Shown here: piece by piece, positions 9,034 through 18,111 of the stretch
Layout: each line of letters starts with the position of its first letter
How positions within the stretch are numbered: the stretch's first letter is position 1
Assembly (NCBI GenBank): GCA_049673305.1
Contig: JBATXM010000260.1
Location: 20,203-84,202, forward strand
Direction of reading: 5' to 3'
DNA from: GCA-003244245 sp049673305
GTDB taxonomy: Bacteria; Actinomycetota; Actinomycetes; Mycobacteriales; Pseudonocardiaceae
DNA: 64,000 nucleotides
Translations under genes and position numbers: made by a program
The notes under the pieces: generated by a model
Told to the model about the DNA's origin: nothing
Database searches by the model: none
The model's input: the letters and a program-made list of their open reading frames with translations, nothing else

Positions 9034-11730
9034 TCAGTGGGCGGCGTCGTGCCAGCTGTGGCCAACTCCCACCGAAACCTCTAGGGGAACGTCGAGGACG
9101 TAGGCTGCGGCCATCTCGCGGCGCACCAGCGCCTCCAGTGCGGCCCGCTCGCCCTCGGCGACTTCCAGCACCAGCTCGTCGTGCACTTGCAGCAACATCC
9201 GGGAGCGCAGTTCCTGAACGCGCAACGCCTGGGCGACTCTGAGCATCGCGACCTTGATGATGTCCGCGGCACTGCCCTGGATCGGCGCGTTAAGCGCCAT
9301 CCTCTCGGCCATCTCGCGGCGCTGCCGGTTGTCGCTGACCAGGTCGGGCAGGTAGCGCCGACGCCCCATGATGGTAGCGGTGTAACCGTCAATCCGGGCC
9401 TTTTCCATGATCCTGCGCAAGTAGTCGCGGACACCGCCGAATCGGGCGAAGTACTCCTCCATCAGCTCGCGAGCCTCCTCGGTGGAGATCCGCAGCTGCG
9501 CGGACAGCCCGAATGCGGACAGGCCGTAGGCCAGGCCGTAGTTCATCGCCTTGATCTTGGCGCGCTGCGCTCCGCTCACCGCGGCGGTGTCCACCGCAAA
9601 TACCCGCGCCGCAGTGGCGGCGTGGAAGTCATGCCCCGAGGTGAACGCCTCGATCAGCGCGGTGTCCTGGGACAGGTGCGCCATGATCCGCATCTCGATC
9701 TGGCTGTAGTCCGCCGTCATCAGCTCCTCCCAGCGAATGTCGTCAGTGCTGGGGCCGACCACGAAGGCTTGCCGGATCCGCCGCCCGGACTCGGTGCGGA
9801 CGTGGATGTTCTGCAGGTTCGGCTCGGTCGAGGACAGCCGACCGGTCGCGGCGATGGTCTGGTTGTAGGTGGTGTGGATGCGCCCGTCATCTGCTATGGC
9901 CTTGAGCAGCCCATCCACCGTGGTCTTGAGGCGGGTCGCGTCGCGGTGCGCCAGCAGGTGCGCGAGAAACGGGTGCTCGGTGGATTCATAGAGTGTCTGC
10001 AGCGCGTCGGCGTCGGTGGTGTAGCCGGTTTTGATGCGTTTGGTCTTGGGCATGCCCAGCTCATCGAACAGCACCACCTGCAGCTGTTTGGGCGAGCCCA
10101 GGTTCACCTCGTGGCCGATCACCGTGAAGCAGTCCTGCTCAGCCTGCTTCACTGCGGCCAAGAAGCCGGTCTCTAGGTCGGCCAGCACGTCACCGTCGAC
10201 GGCGATGCCGGCTGCTTCCAGGTCGGCCAGCACGGTGAGCAGCGGTAGCTCCAGGTCAGTGAGCAATGACCGACCCGCTATCTGGTCCAGCTCGGCGTCC
10301 AATGCGTCGGCCAGCTCGGCCACAGCGCGGGCTCGCAGGATCTCGTCGGTGACCCGGGCGGCGGTGTCCTCGTCCTCGAACAAGCTGGGTTGGGCAACCT
10401 CCCCAGGTTCCACCCGCAACTCCCTGCGCAGATAGCGCAGTACCAGGTCAGCGAGGTCGAACGACCGCTGGCCGGGCCGGACCAGGTAGGCGGCCAGCGC
10501 GGTGTCACTGGTTAGCCCGGCCAACCGCACGCCCCGCGCCCGCAACGCGTGCAGCAGCGGCTTGGCGTCGTGTGCGGCCTTGGGCACGGCGGGGTCAGCC
10601 AGCCACTGCGCCAGTGCCCGTTCGTCGTCGGGGGTGAGCGCGCGCGGATCCAGGTAGCCGCCTTCGCCGTCAGGAGCTGCCAAGGTGAGGCTTTCCAGAT
10701 CTCCCGCGCCGCGCGCCCAGCTGCTGCGGAAAACCAGCCCGGTCCGACGCCCGTCCCAGGCGTGGGCTTCCAGCCAGCCAGCCACCTGAGCTGGCTCGAT
10801 CATCCCGCCGCGAACGTCGAAGCCCTCCTCTGCTTCAGGCTCCGGTGCGCTCAACGTGGCGAACAGCCGATCCCGCAGCACCCGGAACTCCAGCTCGTCG
10901 AACAGCCGGTGCACCGCGTCGCGGTCCCACGGTTTGAGCACCAGGTCGGCGGGCTGCTCGGGTATGTCGACGTCGCGGACCAGTTCAGTGAGCCGGCGAT
11001 TGAGCAGCACCGAGGCGAGATTCGCGCGTAGCGCGTCACCGGCCTTGCCCTTGACCTCATCCACCCGATCGACCAGAGCGTCCAGCGAGCCGAATTCCCG
11101 TACCCACTTCGCCGCGGTTTTGTCTCCCACCCCCGGGATACCCGGCAGGTTGTCTGAGGGGTCGCCGCGCAGCGCCGCGTAGTCGGGGTACTGCTGCGGC
11201 GTCAGGCCGTAGCGCTCGATGAGCTCCTCGGGAGTGAACCGGGTCAAATCCGAGACTCCCTTGCGCGGGTAGAGCACCGTCACCCAGTCATTGACCAGCT
11301 GGAATGCGTCCCGGTCCCCGGTGCAGACCAGCACCTGGAACTCTTCTGGTTCGGCCCGGGTCACCAGAGTCGCGATGATGTCGTCGGCTTCGTAGTTCTC
11401 CTTGGTGAGTACGGGGATCCCCAGGGTGGCGAGCACGTCGTGAATCAGCGACACCTGGCCGCGAAACTCGTCGGGTGTGGCGCTGCGATTGGCTTTGTAT
11501 GGGGCGTAGGCCTCTGCGCGGAAGGTCTTGCGGGAGACGTCGAACGCTGCGGCGACGTGGCTGGGTTGCTCGTCGCGGAGCAGGTTGATCAGCATCGAGG
11601 TGAAGCCGTACACCGCGTTGGTGGTCTGCCCCGTCGCGGTGCGGAAATTCTCGATAGGCAGCGCGAAGAATGCCCGGTAGGCCAGCGAGTGACCATCGAG
11701 CAGGAGCAACCTCGGTGGGGAAACCGTCAC
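9034..11730 (-). CDS. polA: DNA polymerase I
   Basis: Pol I fills gaps in repair and removes RNA primers. The 898-residue protein begins with the 5'-3' exonuclease domain (LLLLDGHSLAYRAFFALP, and GIPGVGDKTAAKWVREFG as the helix-hairpin-helix). The central domain (about 310-520) lacks the usual acidic proofreading motifs, as expected for actinobacterial Pol I. The polymerase domain shows motif A (TADYSQIEMRIMAHLS), motif B (RAKIKAMNYGLAYGLSAFG) and motif C (LLQVHDELVLEV). The start at 11730 (MTVSPPRLLLLDGHS) fits the family. It is divergent from the thioesterase gene, with about 100 bases between the two starts. Confidence 0.97.
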   Translation of the reverse strand: MTVSPPRLLLLDGHSLAYRAFFALPIENFRTATGQTTNAVYGFTSMLINLLRDEQPSHVAAAFDVSRKTFRAEAYAPYKANRSATPDEFRGQVSLIHDVLATLGIPVLTKENYEADDIIATLVTRAEPEEFQVLVCTGDRDAFQLVNDWVTVLYPRKGVSDLTRFTPEELIERYGLTPQQYPDYAALRGDPSDNLPGIPGVGDKTAAKWVREFGSLDALVDRVDEVKGKAGDALRANLASVLLNRRLTELVRDVDIPEQPADLVLKPWDRDAVHRLFDELEFRVLRDRLFATLSAPEPEAEEGFDVRGGMIEPAQVAGWLEAHAWDGRRTGLVFRSSWARGAGDLESLTLAAPDGEGGYLDPRALTPDDERALAQWLADPAVPKAAHDAKPLLHALRARGVRLAGLTSDTALAAYLVRPGQRSFDLADLVLRYLRRELRVEPGEVAQPSLFEDEDTAARVTDEILRARAVAELADALDAELDQIAGRSLLTDLELPLLTVLADLEAAGIAVDGDVLADLETGFLAAVKQAEQDCFTVIGHEVNLGSPKQLQVVLFDELGMPKTKRIKTGYTTDADALQTLYESTEHPFLAHLLAHRDATRLKTTVDGLLKAIADDGRIHTTYNQTIAATGRLSSTEPNLQNIHVRTESGRRIRQAFVVGPSTDDIRWEELMTADYSQIEMRIMAHLSQDTALIEAFTSGHDFHAATAARVFAVDTAAVSGAQRAKIKAMNYGLAYGLSAFGLSAQLRISTEEARELMEEYFARFGGVRDYLRRIMEKARIDGYTATIMGRRRYLPDLVSDNRQRREMAERMALNAPIQGSAADIIKVAMLRVAQALRVQELRSRMLLQVHDELVLEVAEGERAALEALVRREMAAAYVLDVPLEVSVGVGHSWHDAAH

Positions 11731-11828
11731 GGTCCGCGAGTCTAGGCCGGGGCACCGACAGTCAGCTGTGTCAGCACCTCGTCAGCACCTACAGTGACGA
11801 GATCCCGTCTTCGCCATGGAGGTTCCGC

Positions 11829-12269
11829 ATGACCACATCCGGCGTCCCTTTCGAGACCGATCCGGCCACCACCGAGCTGATCGCCCGCTGGACGGACGAG
11901 CAGCTCATGGACCGGATGGGCATTAAGATCATCCAGTGGGACCCGGAGTGCGTGGTGGGGACCATGCCGGTGGCGCACAACCGCCAGTATTTTGGGCTGC
12001 TTCACGGCGGGGCGAGCGCGGTGCTGGCCGAGACCCTCGGCTCGATCGCTGCCTGGCGCTGGGGCATGCCTGGCAAAGTTCCGCTGGGGGTGGAGCTGTC
12101 CTGCTCGCATCACCGGTCGGCGACCGACGGTGAGGTCACCGGCGTGTGCACGCCGCTGCATCGCGGCCGCACGGTCGCGACCTTCGAGATCCGGATCAGC
12201 GACGAGCAGCAGCGCCCGATCTGCACAGCGCGGCTGACCTGCCTGTTGCGCGACCGCCCCCCGAGTTGA
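11829..12269 (+). CDS. Hotdog-fold thioesterase (PaaI/YdiI type)
   Basis: A 146-residue cytosolic acyl-CoA thioesterase-like protein. The family signature is the segment FGLLHGGASAVLAETLGS, where HGG and the following Glu mark the active-site helix. LGVELSCSHHRS and GRTVATFEIRI follow as hotdog strands. The frame is open upstream to 11670, but the ATG at 11829 (MTTSGVPFETDPATTEL) matches the normal domain start. The natural substrate cannot be read from sequence; relatives act on aromatic or menaquinone-pathway thioesters. It converges with pdtaR with only 3 bases between the stops. Confidence 0.88.
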   Translation: MTTSGVPFETDPATTELIARWTDEQLMDRMGIKIIQWDPECVVGTMPVAHNRQYFGLLHGGASAVLAETLGSIAAWRWGMPGKVPLGVELSCSHHRSATDGEVTGVCTPLHRGRTVATFEIRISDEQQRPICTARLTCLLRDRPPS

Positions 12270-12272
12270 TCT

Positions 12273-12896
12273 TTAGGACAGGCTTTCCAGGACGGCCTGG
12301 GCCACCGCTTTCATGGTGGTCCGACGGTCCATCGCGCTGCGCTGGATCCAGCGGAACGCCTCGGGTTCGGTGAGTCCATGGCGAGCCATCAGCAGGCCCT
12401 TGGCGCGCTCTACCGTCTTGCGGGTCTCCAGCCGGTCGCTCAGCCCTGCCACTTCGTTTTCCAGCGCGACCAGCTCGCGGAAGCGCGACACGGCAAGCTC
12501 CATCGCGGGCATCAGGTCCTTGCGGCCAAACGGCTTCACCAGATAGGCCATCGCGCCAGCATCGCGGGCGCGTTCCACCAGATCACGCTGGCTGAACGCG
12601 GTAAGAATCACTACCGGTGCGATGCGTCGCTCCGCAATGATCGACGCCGCGTCGATGCCGTCCATCTTCGGCATCTTCACGTCCATGATCACCAAATCTG
12701 GGCGCAGCTGCTCGGCCTGCTCGACGGCCTGCTCGCCGTCAGCCGCCTCACCGACCACGACGTAGCCCTCCTCGGAGAGCATCTCGACGAGGTCCAACCG
12801 GATCAGCGCCTCATCTTCGGCGACAAGCACCCTGTGCCCGTTCGCCGAAGGGTCCGGTTCGGTCAGCGCTACGCTCACGTCGGCCTGCGGATTCAC
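12273..12896 (-). CDS. pdtaR: ANTAR-domain response regulator (PdtaR type)
   Basis: A two-component response regulator that acts on RNA. The N-terminal receiver domain (about residues 20-140) has the acidic pocket VAEDEA, the phosphoacceptor Asp near residue 72 in LVIMDVKMPKMDG, and the conserved lysine in LVKPFGRKD. The C-terminal ANTAR domain (about 150-207) has ERAKGLLMARHGLTEPEAF, which in this family binds paired hexaloop hairpins to prevent transcription termination. The same gene stands near polA/rpsA in mycobacteria. A partner PdtaS kinase is not in this window. The start at 12896 is the best-supported ATG. Confidence 0.93.
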   Translation of the reverse strand: MNPQADVSVALTEPDPSANGHRVLVAEDEALIRLDLVEMLSEEGYVVVGEAADGEQAVEQAEQLRPDLVIMDVKMPKMDGIDAASIIAERRIAPVVILTAFSQRDLVERARDAGAMAYLVKPFGRKDLMPAMELAVSRFRELVALENEVAGLSDRLETRKTVERAKGLLMARHGLTEPEAFRWIQRSAMDRRTTMKAVAQAVLESLS

Positions 12897-13006
12897 CTTC
12901 AGACCCCCGTCTGTCGTTGCTACTCTCTAACCCCGAACGATAGCGATGTCGGGATCCGGCTGGGGTCATCTTCACCCAACCCGTACAGTGATCCCGCCAA
13001 CAACTC

Positions 13007-13083
13007 GCCCCCGTAGCCCAACTGGCAGAGGCAACGGACTCAAAACCCGTACGGTGTGGGTTCGAATCCCACCGGGGGCACCA
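13007..13083 (+). tRNA. tRNA-Leu(CAA), short variable arm, CCA encoded
   Basis: The acceptor stem GCCCCCG (13007-13013) pairs perfectly with CGGGGGC (13073-13079), followed by ACCA. The T-arm is GTGGG-TTCGAAT-CCCAC. The D-loop has the leucine-type TGGCAGA. The anticodon loop is CTCAAAA, giving anticodon CAA with A37/A38 as in other Leu(CAA) tRNAs. The anticodon stem has one A-C mismatch at its loop end. The variable region is only about 5 nt (ACGGT), unlike the long arm normal for leucine tRNAs, so the isotype deserves confirmation. Confidence 0.88.
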
Positions 13084-13089
13084 ACCCAG

Positions 13090-13163
13090 GCCAGCCATGG
13101 CCGGGCGCGGCCAGTGAAAACGCAGGGTCCTGTCCGCTGCGCTAGCGCTCGGCCATGGCTGGC
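13090..13163. repeat. 14-bp perfect inverted repeat just downstream of the tRNA
   Basis: GCCAGCCATGGCCG at 13090-13103 is the exact reverse complement of 13150-13163, with a 46-bp spacer. It begins 7 bases after the tRNA CCA. It could form a large stem that ends the tRNA transcript, or be the remnant of an element inserted at the tRNA. Confidence 0.65.
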
Positions 13164-13166
13164 TAA

Positions 13167-13415
13167 CTAACTACGGCCGATCCCGGCTATCTGTGGTCTA
13201 TTTGGCCGTCCCGCCAGGGTCACCTTGCTCGTGAAGTCAGCGGCGAGCGTGCGCGGCCTCAGTGGCGCTATCGGGGCCAGGAAGGGCACACCCGCGTGCT
13301 CATTGCGCATCAGCTCCCGCTCGATGCGGAACTGCCGGGCCGGCTCGGGCGCGACGATCCGCAGGATGACCGGAAGATTCGCGCCGATGTCGACGCGGTA
13401 GGTGTTGTTGTCCAT
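13167..13415 (-). CDS. Possible small hypothetical protein (82 aa)
   Basis: I do not recognise this frame. From the ATG at 13415 it reads MDNNTYRVDIGANLPVILRI and continues for 82 residues without a membrane segment or known motif. The N-terminal 50 residues have a plausible mix of charged and hydrophobic residues (RQFRIERELMRNEHAG), while the rest is arginine/proline-rich. The stretch 13084-13697 otherwise has no convincing gene. It may be a decayed remnant next to the tRNA. Confidence 0.25.
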   Translation of the reverse strand: MDNNTYRVDIGANLPVILRIVAPEPARQFRIERELMRNEHAGVPFLAPIAPLRPRTLAADFTSKVTLAGRPNRPQIAGIGRS

Positions 13416-13697
13416 CCGTTGCCGAGCTCGACGGCCACGATGACGTGCACAAAGGAGCCGAACGCTCGTCGGCACAAGCACGGTGCGACACCGCTGTGGT
13501 CTGGGTCGCACTTTAGTGACCCTTGGGCATACCCTTAAGATACCCCCAGATCGCTCACACGTGTCCCACGGTAGATCCGCGTCGACCCACCCCGAGCACG
13601 TACGCTCACCTATGGATCGGGCGCGGGCAACTTGGAGTGCATACCGTGCCTTGCGTGGTCGAGTGCCGGCTGGCAGAGCCGGGGGACAAGGAGTGAT

Positions 13698-14081
13698 GTG
13701 TCAGCCTCTGATCATGCACGAGCGCTTGCACTGACTGCGGCGAACGCGGCGGTGGGTAAGAAAGCGCACAATGTCACCCTGCTCGACGTGTCCGACCAGC
13801 TGGTGATAACAGACTGTTTCGTCATTGCCTCGGCGCCCAACGAGCGCCAGGTCCAGGCCATCGTGGACGCCGTCGAGGAGGAGATGGCGGCCGCTGGAAG
13901 CAAGCCGGTTCGCCGCGAAGGCGCCCGTGAGGGGCGCTGGGTGCTGCTGGATTTCGTCGACGTTGTCGTGCATGTACAGCATGCCGAGGAGCGTTCTTTT
14001 TACGGCCTTGAGCGACTGTGGAAGGACTGCCCGACGATCCCGTTCGACGCTGACGCCGCCGAGGTGGAAGAACCGGGGTGA
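13698..14081 (+). CDS. rsfS: Ribosomal silencing factor RsfS
   Basis: RsfS (Iojap/DUF143) binds ribosomal protein L14 on the 50S subunit and blocks subunit joining in slow growth. The 127-residue protein contains the family core: KKAHNVTLLDVSDQLVITDC, FVIASAPNERQVQAI, and GRWVLLDFVDVVVHV with the typical ending RSFYGLERLWKDCP. The start is GTG at 13698 because an AAGGAG ribosome binding site lies 4-9 bases upstream. A longer frame from 13632 lacks support. Its last 4 bases overlap the next gene (GTGA), so the two are co-translated. In many actinobacteria nadD is directly upstream; it is not here. Confidence 0.95.
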   Translation: MSASDHARALALTAANAAVGKKAHNVTLLDVSDQLVITDCFVIASAPNERQVQAIVDAVEEEMAAAGSKPVRREGAREGRWVLLDFVDVVVHVQHAEERSFYGLERLWKDCPTIPFDADAAEVEEPG

Positions 14082-14683
14082 CCCTGAAGTGGCTCGTGCT
14101 CTGGCGACACGGCCAGAGCGACTACAACGCGGCGCAGCAGATGCAGGGCCAGCTTGACTCGCAGTTGACCGCAACTGGTCTCGACCAGGCTCGCCGGGCG
14201 GCCCGTTCGCTCGCGGAGCTAAAGCCGGAAGTCCTCATCGCCTCTGACCTGTCCCGCGCTGGGGACACCGCTGCAGCGCTTGCCGCCGAGACTGGGATGC
14301 CGCTGTTGATCGACAAGCGGCTTCGGGAAACTCATCTCGGGGCATGGCAGGGCCTGACTCACGCTGAGGTGGAGACGCTCTGCCCGGGTGGCATCCTGAC
14401 CTGGCGAGCCAACCCAAAATGCGCCCCACCAGGTGGCGAGACCAAGGTAGAAGTGGCCGGACGGGCGGCGCATGTGGTCGCCGAGCTCGACGCGGCCGGG
14501 CACAGTAGCGCGGTGCTGTGCACTCACGGCGGGCTGATCGCCGGCCTGACGCCGCTGCTGCTCGGTGTGCCGGTATCAGGCTGGCCGGTATTCGGCGGGA
14601 TCAATAACTGCCACTGGACGGTGCTTGTCCGCCGCGGTTCTGACTGGCAGCTGTTCTCTTATAACACTGCCGCTCCCCTGTGA
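14078..14683 (+). CDS. gpgP: Histidine phosphatase, GpgP-like (glucosyl-3-phosphoglycerate phosphatase)
   Basis: A 201-residue phosphoglycerate mutase-fold phosphatase. The catalytic signature is LWRHGQSDYN (His at residue 11), with the second-half catalytic His in VLCTHGGLIAG and the acid region RETHLGAWQGL. In mycobacteria the orthologue after rsfS (as I recall, Rv2419c) removes phosphate from glucosyl-3-phosphoglycerate during methylglucose lipopolysaccharide synthesis. The same gene order here supports the same role, though substrate specificity is inferred. Translation starts at a GTG overlapping the rsfS stop. Confidence 0.85.
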   Translation: MTLKWLVLWRHGQSDYNAAQQMQGQLDSQLTATGLDQARRAARSLAELKPEVLIASDLSRAGDTAAALAAETGMPLLIDKRLRETHLGAWQGLTHAEVETLCPGGILTWRANPKCAPPGGETKVEVAGRAAHVVAELDAAGHSSAVLCTHGGLIAGLTPLLLGVPVSGWPVFGGINNCHWTVLVRRGSDWQLFSYNTAAPL

Positions 14684-14852
14684 GCGACGTCTCCACTGAA
14701 CTCGTTGCAACCGCTCAGTTTCGCACGAACACCGGACACTCAATGCGACGCGGGCGCGGAGAACCCCGGCTTATCCCCACCCACCCCCGTTGTCCACAGC
14801 CGAGATGCTCGGCCATCGAGGTGAGCGGGGACATTGCCTTAGCGTCGCCCCC

Positions 14853-15716
14853 ATGGCCCTGCTTCCCAACTTCCCGTCCTTCGACACCGGTGGACCGCAG
14901 CGGGTCCGAACCCGGCTTGTGGCCCTGGGCGGTGCTCCTGACCCGCCGCCGGATCCCGGTGATCCAGACGCCGGGCACGCGGGCACCATCGACGCCATGC
15001 CGGGCGGGCCGCGGCAGATCCACCCGGGTGATGCGGACGACGTACCCCGCACATCGCGAGGAGGCCGGCTGATTCAGCATTGGGTGCCCGGACCGCTGCG
15101 GGACGCTCGATGGGAACCTGGACGGCCGGGAGCCCTGATTCTGTCGTTGGTTGCGGCTCTGGCTGCGTTGGTGGCCGCGGTGGGGGTGTGGCGGGAGCGC
15201 CCCGTGCCCGAGCCAGCCCCGGCCCTGCCGCTGGTCGCCGCCACCGCTGCGCGGGCTTCGTCGGTGCCGCCACCGCCCGGCACAGCTCATGAGGTAGTGG
15301 TCAGTGTGGTCGGCCGGGTGGCCCGGCCTGGTCTGATTCGGCTACCCGACGGCACCCGGGTGGCTGACGCGCTGGCTGCGGTGGGCGGCGCGCTGCCCGG
15401 CACCGACCTGATGGGGCTCAACATTGCCCGACGGTTGTCCGACGGCGAGCAACTTTTGGTCGGTGTGGCACCACCGCCCGAGCAGCCGGCCGGCAACGTG
15501 GCATCAGGTGCATCCGGAGCGTCTCGGACGGTCGATCTCAACGCGGCTACTCTCGAGCAGCTTGAAGGGCTACCCGATGTCGGTAAGGTGACCGCCCAGC
15601 GGATTCTCGATTGGCGCGCCGCGCACGGACGCTTTACGTCGGTGGAGCAGCTCCGCGAAATAAGCGGTATCGGACAGGCGCGGTTGGCCCATCTCAGGGG
15701 CCTGGTGCGGGTGTGA
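14853..15716 (+). CDS. comEA: ComEA-like DNA-binding protein (SLBB + helix-hairpin-helix)
   Basis: ComEA proteins bind double-stranded DNA outside the membrane and hand it to the ComEC channel. This 287-residue version has a basic, proline-rich cytoplasmic N-terminus, one membrane helix near residue 100 (ALILSLVAALAALVAAVGVW), an SLBB-type domain (VVSVVGRVARPGLIRLPDG) and a C-terminal helix-hairpin-helix pair (DLNAATLEQLEGLPDVGKV). The start is uncertain: TTG 14790 and ATG 14805 are possible, and ATG 14853 has no clear ribosome binding site. comEC follows 34 bases later. Natural competence is rarely shown in these bacteria. Confidence 0.85.
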   Translation: MALLPNFPSFDTGGPQRVRTRLVALGGAPDPPPDPGDPDAGHAGTIDAMPGGPRQIHPGDADDVPRTSRGGRLIQHWVPGPLRDARWEPGRPGALILSLVAALAALVAAVGVWRERPVPEPAPALPLVAATAARASSVPPPPGTAHEVVVSVVGRVARPGLIRLPDGTRVADALAAVGGALPGTDLMGLNIARRLSDGEQLLVGVAPPPEQPAGNVASGASGASRTVDLNAATLEQLEGLPDVGKVTAQRILDWRAAHGRFTSVEQLREISGIGQARLAHLRGLVRV

Positions 15717-15750
15717 CCGCTGGCGCGCTCGTTCCCGTGGCGGCGGCGCG

Positions 15751-18111
15751 ATGACCGCCGAGGACGCAACGCAGCATGACCTGCGCCTGGTGCCTGCTGC
15801 TCTCGTCGGCTGGGTTGTGGTGCTCTCCGGGCTGTATCTCGGGGCCTTGGTCGCTGCCGCGTTGGGCGCGGCGGGACTGCTGGTTGCTGGGGCTGCCGCG
15901 CTGCGCGGCCGTTCGGCGGTAGTTCTCGCGGTGGGCGGGGTGGCCGCCGCTTTGGCACTCGTGGTCGGTACGCAGGCCTGGCAGGTTGAGCACCATCCGG
16001 TGCGGGTGGCAGCCGAGCACGGTTCGGTGGCGACCGTGGTGGTGCACTTGAGTGATGACCCGAAGGCGGCCGCCTCCCCGAACTACGGTGGCCAGCAACC
16101 GCACCCCCAGCGGGTGGTGGTACACGCGGAACTTGAGGCTGCGCAAGTAGCTGGGCACCAGTGGCGGACCGGAGGTCGGATGGTTCTTCTGGCACCGGCC
16201 CAGGGTTGGACTGGGCTGCTGCCCGGTCAGCAAGTGCGGGCCACTGGGCGGCTCGCCGCAGCTGACCGATCCGACCTGACGGTGGCCTTGCTGCGGGTGC
16301 GAGGGGGAGCGGAGGTGCTGTCGGCGCCCACTGCGGTCCAACGGGTTGCCGAGCGGCTTCGGTCTGGGCTGCGGCGGACGGCCGGGGTCCTCGATCCTGA
16401 GTCAGCCGGACTGCTACCCGGACTGGTAGTAGGCGATATCTCGGCGATGGTGCCTACTGTCGACGCGGAATTCCGCGTCGCCGGGCTTACTCACCTCATC
16501 GCGGTGTCCGGTGAGAATGTGGCGATCTTGTGTGGGGCCGTCCTAGGGCTGGCCCGGCTCGCCCGGCTGGGACCACGGACCTCGGTGATGGTGACCGGGC
16601 TGGCCCTGGTCGGGTTCGTGGTGCTGTGCCGACCATCACCGAGCGTACTGCGCGCCGCGGTGATGGGCGCCGTCATGCTGCTGGCCCTGGTGCTCGGCCG
16701 CCACCGCTCGGCGATTCCCGCGCTGTGCACCGCGATCCTCGTGCTGCTGCTGGTCGATCCGGCGCTCGGAGGTGACCCAGGGTTCACGCTATCCGTGCTG
16801 GCTACTGGTGCGCTGGTGCTACTCGCCCCGGGTTGGGCAGCGGCGTTGCGCCGTCATGGGGTGCCACCGGGAATCGCCGAGGCACTCGCGGTGCCCGCCG
16901 CCGCCCACGTGGTCACCGCGCCGGTGGTGGCGGGCCTGTCTGGCCAGGTGAGCCTGGTGGCGGTGCTGACCAACCTGCTGGCCACCCCGGCGGTGGCGCC
17001 GGCGACAGTGCTTGGGGTACTCGCTGCGGTGCTCGGTGCGTGGTACCCCGGTGCCGCCGTTGTCGTGGTGCACCTAGCCGGGCCGGCGGTGGGCTGGCTT
17101 GTGGGTGTCGGTCACCAGGGGGCCGCGATCCCCGACGGCGTGGTGCAGTGGCCAGCAGGGGCCTTTGGCGCGCTCCTGCTGGCCTTGATCGTCGTGGTCG
17201 TGCTGTTCGCGATGCGGGCGCACCGGCTGCGGGTTCTCGCGGCGGCCGGGTTGGTCGGCGCCCTGCTGGTGCTCGTGCCGACGAGGTTCGTGTCGCCAGG
17301 CTGGCCAGCGACCGGCTGGGCCATGGTGGCCTGCGACGTCGGCCAAGGTGACGCTCTGGTGCTGGCCACCGCTGAGCCCGGTCGGGCGGTGCTCGTCGAC
17401 ACGGGACCCGACCCGGGGCCAATATCGGCCTGCCTTGACCGCCTCGGCGTCCGGCGGCTCGCGTTAGTCGTGCTCAGCCACCTGCATGCCGACCACATCG
17501 GCGGGCTAGCCGGCGCGCTTCGGGGACGGGCTGTCAGCGCCGTCGCGCTCGGCTCCGGACATAGCCCCTCATGGGCATTTGCCCAGGTTCTGCGGACCGC
17601 AGCGTTGGCCCGGGTGCCGGTGGTCGCGTTGACTGCGGGGCAGCGGCTGTCCTGGCCTGGTTTGGCCCTTGATGTGCTGGCCCCGCTGCGGGACCCACCG
17701 CCGATCGCGGATCACCAGGCCGAGATCAACGGCACTGTGGTGAACAACACTTCGGTTGTGCTCGGGGCGAGCACAACCGCTGGTCGGGTGCTGCTCACCG
17801 GAGACGTGGAACTAGAGGCTCAGGCGGACCTGCTGGCCACCGGGACCGACCTGCGGGCTGATGTGCTCAAGGTTCCACACCATGGCTCGCGCTACGACAC
17901 TGAGGAGTTTCTTGCTGCGGTGCGACCGCGAGTGGCGATCGTCAGTGTGGGAGCGCACAACAGTTACGGCCAGCCCAGCCAGCACGTGCTCGATACGCTC
18001 ACCGAGGCAGGAGCAGAGGTAATGCGCACGGACCTGAAGGGAGATATCGCGGTGGTGGGTGGCCCCAAGCTCCAGGTGGTTGCCCGTGGAGCCATGGTGC
18101 GAACGCCCTAA
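15751..18111 (+). CDS. comEC: ComEC/Rec2 DNA internalisation membrane protein
   Basis: ComEC forms the inner-membrane channel for single-stranded DNA uptake. The 786-residue protein has N-terminal helices, a DUF4131-like OB region, the polytopic Competence domain (for example GLTHLIAVSGENVAILCGA and SPSVLRAAVMGAVMLLA), and a C-terminal metallo-beta-lactamase domain with the metal site LSHLHADHIGGLAG and VLLTGDVELEAQADLLA, plus KVPHHGSRYD. All expected domains are present and full length. It is co-directional with comEA; holA, a usual neighbour, lies further downstream. Confidence 0.92.
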   Translation: MTAEDATQHDLRLVPAALVGWVVVLSGLYLGALVAAALGAAGLLVAGAAALRGRSAVVLAVGGVAAALALVVGTQAWQVEHHPVRVAAEHGSVATVVVHLSDDPKAAASPNYGGQQPHPQRVVVHAELEAAQVAGHQWRTGGRMVLLAPAQGWTGLLPGQQVRATGRLAAADRSDLTVALLRVRGGAEVLSAPTAVQRVAERLRSGLRRTAGVLDPESAGLLPGLVVGDISAMVPTVDAEFRVAGLTHLIAVSGENVAILCGAVLGLARLARLGPRTSVMVTGLALVGFVVLCRPSPSVLRAAVMGAVMLLALVLGRHRSAIPALCTAILVLLLVDPALGGDPGFTLSVLATGALVLLAPGWAAALRRHGVPPGIAEALAVPAAAHVVTAPVVAGLSGQVSLVAVLTNLLATPAVAPATVLGVLAAVLGAWYPGAAVVVVHLAGPAVGWLVGVGHQGAAIPDGVVQWPAGAFGALLLALIVVVVLFAMRAHRLRVLAAAGLVGALLVLVPTRFVSPGWPATGWAMVACDVGQGDALVLATAEPGRAVLVDTGPDPGPISACLDRLGVRRLALVVLSHLHADHIGGLAGALRGRAVSAVALGSGHSPSWAFAQVLRTAALARVPVVALTAGQRLSWPGLALDVLAPLRDPPPIADHQAEINGTVVNNTSVVLGASTTAGRVLLTGDVELEAQADLLATGTDLRADVLKVPHHGSRYDTEEFLAAVRPRVAIVSVGAHNSYGQPSQHVLDTLTEAGAEVMRTDLKGDIAVVGGPKLQVVARGAMVRTP

